Source of the DNA: SLNP01 sp964446435
GTDB lineage: Bacteria > Bacteroidota > Bacteroidia > Bacteroidales > VadinHA17
Length of the DNA: 11,767 nucleotides
Reading direction: 5' to 3'
NCBI GenBank assembly: GCA_964446435.1
Contig: CAYUOS010000107.1
Coordinates: 1-11,767 of the forward strand
The position numbers and the translations under genes were made by a program. The notes under the pieces are model-generated. The model worked only from the letters and a program-made list of their open reading frames with translations. It was not told the origin of the DNA and did no database searches. Every line of letters starts with the position of its first letter. The first letter of the stretch is position 1. This document shows positions 7,001 to 11,767 of this stretch, piece by piece.

Positions 7001-8322
7001 CAGGCATGATTACCAGGATTGAGGCATTTCTCGACAGCCTCAGCGGTTATGAGAAGCAGGTGACCGGCAAGCCGGCAGATAAGGCTAAAGTTAAAGAGAC
7101 CTCCAATGGCGACCCGCGAACTCTCTATTTCCCCTATATGAACGACGCGGCATACATGATATCGGCAGCAGCCAGAGCGTGCGGAACACCTTCGGAGGTC
7201 CTGCCGATGCAAACCGAAAGGGAGATAGAGCTTGCAAGAAAGTACACGACAGGCACCGAATGTTTCCCGATGATATGTACAACCGGCAGTTTCCTGAAGA
7301 AATTGGAGGAACCGGGTATCAATCCATCACGGGTAAGTTTCTTCATGCCCGACCACAACGGCCCCTGCAGGTTCGGTGAGTATAACAAACTGCAAAAACA
7401 AATCTTTGAGCGCATTGGACTACCTGAAGTTGAAATAATCAGTCCGAGCAATGACACCTCGTATGCCGAGATGCCTGTCGATAATCCGGTTAGATTCAGG
7501 CTTCTGACCTGGAAGGGTTTCGTTGCAGTTGATTTCCTCAGGAAAATGGTACAGGAGAAAAGGCCCTATGAACTGAATAAGGGCAGTGCAAACAAGGTTT
7601 ACTTAAAGTATCTCAGGAGTCTTGAGGAAGATGTCGAAATGGGAGCCCACAATCTGTCAGGTATTCTAAAGGAAGCCGCTGATGAGTTCGACACTGTGCC
7701 TCTCACCGGTGAGCCCCGCAAACCTGTTATAGCGGTGGTAGGGGAAATATTCATGAGAGATAACCATTATTGCAGCGGTCGCCTGGTGGAAAGGCTCGAA
7801 CAGATGGGAGCCGAAACAATAATTATGCCCTTCTCTGAATGGCTTCTCTACTCAACCTACAGATACATACGAGACAGCAAATGGAAGAGAAGTGTCAGGG
7901 GGTTCGTCAAGGCCCACATACAGCAGTTCTCACAAAACCTCACTGCATCGATGGTATCAGCGAAGGTCAGAAACAGAATCGACAAACAGGGTGTTACTCA
8001 TATTCACGAAATACTTGAACATTGTTATCCCTACATCCACAAGGACTACGATGGAGACCCCCCGTTATCACTCGGAAATGTATCACTGATGTCAAAAAGC
8101 TTCATATCAGGTGTTGCCAACCTTCTGCCCTTTACCTGTATGCCGGGAACAATTATTTCTGCGGTATCAGAAACCTTCAGGAAGGATTACAAAGACCTTC
8201 CGTGGGTAAACATCGCATATGACGGACAGGAGGATACTGCTCTCGACTCCAGGCTGCAGGCCTTCATGTTCCAGGCAAAGCAGTTCAAAGAGAGAAGAAA
8301 TCTGGTTAATATGAAAACGTGA
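4057..8322 (+). CDS. Tandem acyl-CoA dehydratase activase / DUF2229 / HgdB-like fusion protein
   Basis: A 1421-residue cytoplasmic protein with no signal peptide. Domain A (about residues 21-285) and domain B (about 337-600) are both complete BadF/BadG/BcrA/HgdC-type ASKHA ATPase activases. Each shows the phosphate loop (LGIDIGSIS; LGVDVGSLS), GGEDSK or GGQDSK, and CAAGTGSF with a second Cys in GRC or DRC. The Cys pairs C148/C188 and C461/C501 are the expected ligands for a [4Fe-4S] cluster shared by a dimer. A linker carries C619, C622, C626 and C646. A DUF2229-like segment begins at IGIPKGLM (about 687) and contains ETCYP (C737), NCNC (C777, C779), GRPYNSGDPS (about 875) and FRCGPDSF (C951). 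A C-terminal part from about 1024 has C1069, C1074, C1104 and C1239 and resembles HgdB/BcrB-type dehydratase subunits. In the known systems the activase uses ATP to drive one electron into an Fe-S dehydratase. Fusion proteins of this length are a recognised but poorly characterised family in anaerobes. No separate dehydratase subunits lie nearby, so the substrate is unknown. Confidence 0.9.
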   Translation: MPGSDSPPSANLYTENQAINLGIDIGSISVNLVVIDNKKQILENRYYYCQGRPFHTLKEALNEIFTIYPPQKTGIIAYTGTGGKLASDLTGGVFVNEIIAQSASVSHLYPEVKTIIEMGGEDSKLIFMDQSGGTESSSLTDFAMNNLCAAGTGSFLDQQANRLGLSIIDEFGDLAMKSEKPPRIAGRCSVFAKSDMIHLQQIATPVHDIVAGLCFAVARNLKSTLGRGKHFPAPVLFNGGVAANKGMVRAFREVLGLSEKELLVSEFHASMGAIGALLHSIGNGSAGTGFIGLEGLYAYLESDQRQKTSLEPLVDPGDRAVKDVCPLDPAKVKTGVYLGVDVGSLSTNVVLIDDMNRVIARRYLPTAGKPIEAIKQGISEIYDEVGERIEVLAAGSTGSGRYLTGDFIGADTIRNEITAQATAAIACDPTVDTIFEIGGQDSKYIRIQNGVVIDFEMNKVCAAGTGSFLEEQAEKLGINIIGQFGEMALASKSPSKLGDRCTVFMESDLNSHSQKGESVENLVGGLAYSIVHNYLNRVVGNKPVGNRIFFQGGVTNNKSVVSAFEKVTGKRITVPPHFDVTGAIGAAILARESMTVGQKSRFKGFEIRNRSYVTDNFECKRCNNHCEIRRVRVEGDKKPLYYGGRCDYYDVRERKGKGKDIPNYFVERQKMLIGDYKPDPDPAKMIIGIPKGLMVYYQQFPLWRAFFENLGFSIMVSGATDRKIITSSLETMVAETCYPVEVMHGHILDLHERGADYIFTPFIVNAAGAADNPTANCNCPWIQTYSYLLGAAFHDRKDITGKMLTPVLHFRYPKVVSRELAEFMKSNFRIPLSKSREALRLALIEQAEFEKAVIERGKKVLSALPADKQSLVIIGRPYNSGDPSLNLDLIEKLIRMDIVPVPLDYLPLKEENVFDDYRSMYWPNGQKILAGARIAARSERLYAVYIGNFRCGPDSFLQHFVHREMKGKPFLHLEVDEHSADAGMITRIEAFLDSLSGYEKQVTGKPADKAKVKETSNGDPRTLYFPYMNDAAYMISAAARACGTPSEVLPMQTEREIELARKYTTGTECFPMICTTGSFLKKLEEPGINPSRVSFFMPDHNGPCRFGEYNKLQKQIFERIGLPEVEIISPSNDTSYAEMPVDNPVRFRLLTWKGFVAVDFLRKMVQEKRPYELNKGSANKVYLKYLRSLEEDVEMGAHNLSGILKEAADEFDTVPLTGEPRKPVIAVVGEIFMRDNHYCSGRLVERLEQMGAETIIMPFSEWLLYSTYRYIRDSKWKRSVRGFVKAHIQQFSQNLTASMVSAKVRNRIDKQGVTHIHEILEHCYPYIHKDYDGDPPLSLGNVSLMSKSFISGVANLLPFTCMPGTIISAVSETFRKDYKDLPWVNIAYDGQEDTALDSRLQAFMFQAKQFKERRNLVNMKT

Positions 8323-8332
8323 AGATTGCTGA

Positions 8333-9238
8333 TTACTTAAAGAGTTTGACAGGCCAGGGAAGACGGTTCCGGTAAATCCTGTAGAAGGGAACGATGGTAC
8401 TGCCAAAGGATCTGTTGTATTCGGCAACACCAGGTATTGATGAGCCTGCGAAGTCGAGAATGCGGTCGCTTCCGGAGTATTCCTCTATAAGTCTGTTTAT
8501 CACAAAATAGCCTGTTCTTTTCTCCCGGCTTTCAGGGGAGGTGGCCGTGAAGAGCAGAGTCACTGACCCCTCTGTTACAACTATAAAAAGTCCATATATC
8601 AGCTCGCCCGCCTGATTTCTCACTCCCATAATTCTCCCTTTTCCGGACCCGGTACAATATTGCATCAGGACAGAAAGCTTCCTGTAATCGCGATTCTTCA
8701 CCCCCCTGAGGCCCCGACCGCTGTTTTTCCTGAAAAGCGCGATAACTTCACCGGCCGGAATATTCTCATCAATGACCTGCTTCTCATCAATTGCCATTCT
8801 GACATTCCTTCGGCAGTCAGAGCTGTATTCTTCCCATAATCTTGAGTAGGGTTTTGACAGGTCTAGCTCATAATTATCTCTTGCTGTAACCTGAAAATCA
8901 GCGCCGTCAGGAGGCTGTGCAATACAGAGATCCACCAGCCAATAGAACTCAGGCATGAAACTCAGGTACTCATCGAGTTTACTGGCAACGTTGTTGTCAG
9001 GTGAAAAAATACCGAGTTGCTGAAGGAACACAGGGGTTGCTATATAATGGAACCCGTACTTCGTGAAAGCCGGAACCGGAAATACCGAGTCATAGTCATC
9101 ATCAACCAGCGCCTCCCATCCCGGTGCCATTATATCGAGGTACCAGGAGTATGCATATGGTTTGCATCCCGGAACTGATGAGACACAGGCGTCCCATTTT
9201 TCCCTTTCAACTTCTTTTCCTGTAAGATATTCAATCAT
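8333..9238 (-). CDS. GNAT/FemAB-like acyltransferase, second gene of a two-gene operon
   Basis: A 301-residue protein with no signal peptide or membrane helix. The C-terminal half has the look of a GNAT or FemAB-type acyl-transferring fold: a central strand GRIMGVRNQAGELIYGLF, then SVTLLFTATSPESREKRTGY, a helix FVINRLIEE, and the late motif ILDFAGSSIPGVAEYNRSFG. The FAGS...Y-x-x-FG arrangement is typical of FemAB-like transferases (DUF482/PF13480-type), which add amino acids or acyl groups to cell-wall or surface molecules; this is family-level recognition, not a substrate call. The ATG (9238-9236) overlaps the stop of the upstream deacetylase-like gene as ATGA, so translation is probably coupled and the two proteins likely act on the same pathway. 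The stop lies 10 nt from the stop of the convergent activase gene, leaving no room for a separate terminator. Confidence 0.8.
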   Translation of the reverse strand: MIEYLTGKEVEREKWDACVSSVPGCKPYAYSWYLDIMAPGWEALVDDDYDSVFPVPAFTKYGFHYIATPVFLQQLGIFSPDNNVASKLDEYLSFMPEFYWLVDLCIAQPPDGADFQVTARDNYELDLSKPYSRLWEEYSSDCRRNVRMAIDEKQVIDENIPAGEVIALFRKNSGRGLRGVKNRDYRKLSVLMQYCTGSGKGRIMGVRNQAGELIYGLFIVVTEGSVTLLFTATSPESREKRTGYFVINRLIEEYSGSDRILDFAGSSIPGVAEYNRSFGSTIVPFYRIYRNRLPWPVKLFK

Positions 9239-10497
9239 ATAACACCATTTTTTACAGTAAACTCAAATACATGGCGCCATCCCTCCCATCCGTCTCGCTC
9301 AGTCAGACTGCTGTTGTGCCAGATGCTTACGAAACTGCCTCCTGTGTTGCGGACATCATTGATTATACCTGCTATTAACCTCTGTGCAGCAGCAGGATCA
9401 AGTTTCATATAATCCTTAAGAGTAACATCCATAATTACAAACGGGACAATCCGGAGACTTGTTATACGTTCAGCCTTAAGGTCATAATACCTGAATGGTT
9501 TGGAAATGCCAGCCCTGAAACCCGGTGCCGATGCATATCCGAGGGTGTAGTCAGTGCCTATAGAATATGACTCAAGAGCCCTATAGGTCTCAGGAAACCC
9601 AATAAGCAGGTAATGCTGCCTTGACTCCTCCGGGTTATGACCTGTGACCTGCCTGAACCTGTTAATCTCTTTTACTGCCAGTTTTGGATTCCTGCCGCAA
9701 TTATAGGAAAAATGGATACCTGTCCTGTGCTTCTCAGATATTCCCCTGGCCAGTTCTCTGTAAAGTTTACTGCCGGCAGGATTGTTCTTGTCATGCTCAG
9801 ACCAGTTACCAAAAGGAAGGAAAAAAACCACATCGGCTTTGGCTGAATCGATGATTTCGAAAATGTAATCATATACATCATAAGGATCCTGCCCGGTTCC
9901 CGACAGAGAGCGAAGCCTTTCCATNNNNNNNNNNNNNNNNNNNNNNNNNNNNNNNNNNNNNNNNNNNNNNNNNNNNNNNNNNNNNNNNNNNNNNNNNNNN
10001 NNNNNNNNNNNNNNNNNNNNNNNNCGCGCCCATATCTCAATGACAGGCTTTAACAGGAAACCGTGGCGGTAAGCAAGCGATGCCTCGGCAGGGAACCTTC
10101 CATGGGCATCTGGGGAGAATGGCAGGTACTCCTCATATCTGCTTATAAGCCAAAATGATGCAGAGAAGACATCAAACGGCATATCACCCTTATCGGAAGG
10201 AAACATGATGGGTGTTCCTTCATGAAGAATTACCTCGCGAGCCACATCTTCTATTGTTGCCTCCCCTAAAAGCCCTGCGGGTACAATCGTGAAAGAACCC
10301 GGTATCTCCTCCCCACTGTAGTTTATTAGCGGCGTCTTGCCGATTTTCCTCCTGTCGTCAATAATCGCAAACCTTAGACCCAGAAGCTCTCCCAGGATAA
10401 TTCCGGCGATATACTCGAGTCGGGTTGTCCGGCAATCTGTATAAAGCTTTACATCAACTGAATCCATACTGCCAAATTTATGAAATAAGAGAGACAT
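9235..10497 (-). CDS. Polysaccharide deacetylase-like protein, interrupted by an assembly gap
   Basis: The frame reads 157 codons before the N run and 229 after it, in the same phase. The N-terminal part has DVKLYTDCRTTRLEYIAG, FSASFWLISRYEEYLPF, and an Arg-His-Gly-x-x-x-Pro stretch, all characteristic of a Bacteroidota deacetylase family. The second part has PYDVYDYIFEII, DVVFFLPFGNWSEHDKNNP, GIHFSYNCGRNP, RQHYL, GYASAPGFRAG and SIWHNSSL, which match the NodB-type deacetylase core from its middle to its end, with candidate metal-binding histidines in GIHFSYN. The segment that normally holds the catalytic TxDxDN-type Asp lies in or next to the gap and cannot be seen. The fold suggests removal of N- or O-acetyl groups from a surface polysaccharide, alongside the downstream acyltransferase. 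Start: the first Met (10497) gives an unusual leader; Met-11 at 10467 gives an N-terminus (MDSVDVKLYTD) more like the family, so either may be right. Confidence 0.78.
   Translation of the reverse strand: MSLLFHKFGSMDSVDVKLYTDCRTTRLEYIAGIILGELLGLRFAIIDDRRKIGKTPLINYSGEEIPGSFTIVPAGLLGEATIEDVAREVILHEGTPIMFPSDKGDMPFDVFSASFWLISRYEEYLPFSPDAHGRFPAEASLAYRHGFLLKPVIEIWAXXXXXXXXXXXXXXXXXXXXXXXXXXXXXXXXXXMERLRSLSGTGQDPYDVYDYIFEIIDSAKADVVFFLPFGNWSEHDKNNPAGSKLYRELARGISEKHRTGIHFSYNCGRNPKLAVKEINRFRQVTGHNPEESRQHYLLIGFPETYRALESYSIGTDYTLGYASAPGFRAGISKPFRYYDLKAERITSLRIVPFVIMDVTLKDYMKLDPAAAQRLIAGIINDVRNTGGSFVSIWHNSSLTERDGWEGWRHVFEFTVKNGVI
9925..10024. other. Scaffold gap of 100 N
   Basis: Exactly 100 undetermined bases within the deacetylase gene. 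A round 100 is a common placeholder for a gap of unknown size, so the true length may differ. The sequence on both sides is in the same reading phase, which fits a single intact gene but does not prove it. Confidence 0.97.
10473..10480 (-). promoter_or_regulatory. Possible -7 box (TAAATTTG) near the deacetylase start
   Basis: Read on the minus strand this is TAAATTTG, an exact match to TAnnTTTG. It lies inside the longer reading frame but just upstream of the alternative Met at 10467, so if used it would make a nearly leaderless transcript starting from Met-11. No -33 element is evident; chance is a fair explanation for such a short AT-rich word. Confidence 0.2.
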
Positions 10498-10576
10498 AAT
10501 GCTGTAGAAATCTAAAGTTATCTTCCAATCTCAATCTTTTTGCCTCCTCCCGATACAAATGTGTCCGATCTTTAGT

Positions 10577-10587
10577 TATTTTGCGGC
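10577..10587 (+). promoter_or_regulatory. Candidate promoter box TATTTTGCGGC before the TPM gene
   Basis: Identical over 11 bases to the box at 1876-1886 ahead of the ftsE-like gene, and ending 23 nt before the ATG at 10611. Aligned one base earlier (TTATTTTG) it matches TAnnTTTG at 7 of 8 positions. Confidence 0.4.
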
Positions 10588-10610
10588 GTATTCTAAAGAA
10601 TAATTCGATT

Positions 10611-11234
10611 ATGTCACGTATTGTCAGAGTATTCATCTTGATGTCTGTCTTGCTTTTAACAACCAAATCACTACATGCACAATGGTACCCCGATCCCATG
10701 GACCCGGCAAGGCTGCTGAACGATTTTGCGGGCATACTGACCATCGATGAATCAGATGCACTGGAAGTCAGGCTGATGTCATACCGCGATGAATTAAAGG
10801 TACAGGTGGTGGTAATCATACTTCGTGATTTCGGAAGGCAGGATCCTTACGCCTATGCGTCAGGTATTATCCGCCAATGGGGCATCGGATACAACAGTAA
10901 TGAAAAGGGTATCCTGATTCTGGTGAAACCAAAGAACCAATTCGGACCACTGAAGGTGGCAGTGGCAGCAAACTCCTACCTCGGGGATACTTTTAACGAA
11001 GCTGTTTCAGCGTCAATAGCCGGTAATGAGATGACCCCCCTGCTGACCAAGGGAAGAATCTACAAGGGTGTTAATGCTGGTCTTGATGCTGTCAGGAATC
11101 AACTTGAAGGTAGTTATGAAGTAAAACCTGTCAGCAAGGGAATCGCCCTCAACAGGGTATTATTGGCATTAGCGGTTGTTGCAGCCATCACTGCAATCAT
11201 AACGGTTATTGTCAGAGGCGGCAGGAAAAAGTAA
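10611..11234 (+). CDS. Membrane-anchored TPM-domain protein
   Basis: A 207-residue protein from the ATG at 10611. A TTG ten codons earlier is in frame but lies within the candidate promoter box, and the ATG places the signal peptide at the start. Residues 1-22 form a signal peptide (MSRIVRVFILMSVLLL) with an LHA/Q cleavage site. Residues about 32-160 form a TPM domain (TPM_phosphatase, PF04536 type): LLNDFAGILT, then QVVVIILRDFG, an RQWGIGYNSNEKGILILV core, and NEMTPLLTKGRIYKGVNAG. A single hydrophobic segment at about 183-201 (VLLALAVVAAITAIITVIV) is followed by RGGRKK. The topology is therefore a periplasmic domain with a C-terminal anchor and a short basic cytoplasmic tail. TPM proteins, related to YgcG and the plant photosystem II protein Psb32, bind metal in some cases; phosphatase activity is reported for a few members, but no role is clear here. 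Unlike many relatives, it lacks a long glycine-rich tail. Confidence 0.85.
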   Translation: MSRIVRVFILMSVLLLTTKSLHAQWYPDPMDPARLLNDFAGILTIDESDALEVRLMSYRDELKVQVVVIILRDFGRQDPYAYASGIIRQWGIGYNSNEKGILILVKPKNQFGPLKVAVAANSYLGDTFNEAVSASIAGNEMTPLLTKGRIYKGVNAGLDAVRNQLEGSYEVKPVSKGIALNRVLLALAVVAAITAIITVIVRGGRKK

Positions 11235-11237
11235 AGA

Positions 11238-11260
11238 TAGAATTCTACCCCCTGATCAGG
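11238..11260. terminator. Two adjacent 10-bp palindromes between convergent genes
   Basis: The 27-nt spacer between the stops of the TPM gene and the glycosylase gene contains the perfect palindromes TAGAATTCTA (11238-11247) and CCTGATCAGG (11251-11260), separated by 3 nt. Either could form a loop-poor hairpin in RNA read from both directions. There is no T run, so a bidirectional terminator is only a possibility. Confidence 0.25.
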
Positions 11261-11261
11261 T

Positions 11262-11767
11262 TCAGTTTCCCTGTCGGAGTCTTTTGAAGACCGGACAATC
11301 TTCGGAGTGAGCCCCGGGAAGCATGTCAATACTCATCAGGAATTCATTCACAATCTCACCCCCTGTAAATACAAATGTCTTCCTGAATAGTTTTGTCCAG
11401 TCTTCCAATGATTTATGAGTCAGTGCCATCTGATCGAGCCATCTTCGCCATGTTCCGTACTGCTTTCTTATGCTGGCTATCCTTTTTGCATTTTCAATTG
11501 CAGCCCTGATCTTCAGCCTGTTCCTGATAATTGCCGCATCATTCATGAGCCTGTTGAAATCCTCCTCGCCGTATGCAGCAATCTTTTCGACATCAAAGCC
11601 CTCGTAAGCCTTTTCAAATCCCTTAAGCTTTTTTAGCATAAGTGTCCAGCTCAGACCTGCCTGGTTGATCTCAAGAAGAAATCTGCCAAAAAGCTCATTG
11701 TCGTCGTACAGGGGATATCCATAGTGATTATCATGGTAATCCCGGTGCAACTCCCGCACCTCCCCCT
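11262..11767 (-). CDS. tag: DNA-3-methyladenine glycosylase I (5' end cut by window edge)
   Basis: The frame is open to the right edge. It aligns from memory with E. coli Tag at a constant offset over the N-terminal part: YHDNHYG corresponds to the Tag segment around His17, and LLEINQAGLSW to the segment with Glu38 and Trp46, so the GTG at 11759 would equal residue 9 of Tag and is probably an internal Val. The missing residues would carry the first zinc ligand (Cys4). The other three are present: the His of YHD and, near the C-terminus, His and Cys spaced H-x3-C in GAHSEDC. IIRNRLKIRAAIENA is the usual helix-hairpin-helix-region sequence. The enzyme removes 3-methyladenine from alkylated DNA, acting in the cytoplasm in base-excision repair. 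With the missing codons it would be about 173 residues, slightly shorter than E. coli Tag. Convergent with the TPM gene, 27 nt apart. Confidence 0.88.
   Translation of the reverse strand, partial: GEVRELHRDYHDNHYGYPLYDDNELFGRFLLEINQAGLSWTLMLKKLKGFEKAYEGFDVEKIAAYGEEDFNRLMNDAAIIRNRLKIRAAIENAKRIASIRKQYGTWRRWLDQMALTHKSLEDWTKLFRKTFVFTGGEIVNEFLMSIDMLPGAHSEDCPVFKRLRQGN

Noticed and set aside
7134..7457. Antisense reading frame of 107 residues inside the activase fusion
   Set aside because: It is complementary to a strongly conserved coding region and shows no domain; this is a by-product of codon use in the real gene, as are the other antisense frames within 4057-8322.
10581..10610. Upstream TTG start adding ten residues to the TPM protein
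   Set aside because: It lies in the promoter-like word and would put a charged stretch before the signal peptide; the ATG at 10611 gives a standard signal sequence.

Overview
The window looks like an ordinary chromosomal stretch from an anaerobic member of the Bacteroidota, most likely a Bacteroidales-type organism from a draft or metagenome assembly. Pointers to this are: candidate promoter boxes of the Bacteroidota kind (TAnnTTTG or close variants) and few convincing Shine-Dalgarno sites; a lone FtsE-type ATPase; a polysaccharide-deacetylase-like gene followed by a GNAT/FemAB-like gene in an arrangement I associate with Bacteroidota; and a very large oxygen-sensitive-type CoA-enzyme activase fusion, typical of anaerobes. 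An exact run of 100 N marks a scaffold gap. I see no tRNA, rRNA, CRISPR array, insertion sequence, prophage or integration site.

Layout. Bases 1-1685 (minus) hold the N-terminal 561 residues of an exported TPR-repeat protein that runs off the left edge. It is divergent from an FtsE-like ABC ATPase (1901-2611, plus) across a 215-nt AT-rich intergenic region, the longest gene-free stretch here. A secreted PQQ-like beta-propeller protein (2708-3937, plus) and a 1421-residue activase/dehydratase-like fusion (4057-8322, plus) follow on the same strand, each with its own spacer of about 100 nt, so they need not be one operon. Convergent to these is a minus-strand two-gene operon: a polysaccharide deacetylase-like gene (9235-10497, interrupted by the N gap) followed by a GNAT/FemAB-like acyltransferase (8333-9238), with an ATGA stop/start overlap. 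Divergent from that operon is a signal-peptide plus TPM-domain plus membrane-anchor protein (10611-11234, plus). It converges on a DNA-3-methyladenine glycosylase I gene (11262-right edge, minus) that loses its first few codons to the window end.

Working together. Most products act at the envelope: the TPR protein, the propeller, the TPM protein, and FtsE through its presumed membrane partner. The deacetylase/acyltransferase pair probably modifies a glycan or cell-surface molecule. The glycosylase is housekeeping DNA repair. The most remarkable gene is the large fusion. It carries two complete activase (BadF/BcrA/HgdC-type ASKHA ATPase) domains, a cysteine-rich linker, a DUF2229-like segment and a C-terminal HgdB-like segment, with no separate dehydratase subunits nearby. 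It belongs to a recognisable protein family, but the reaction it powers is not evident from the sequence. I did not find clear evidence of an undescribed multi-gene system.
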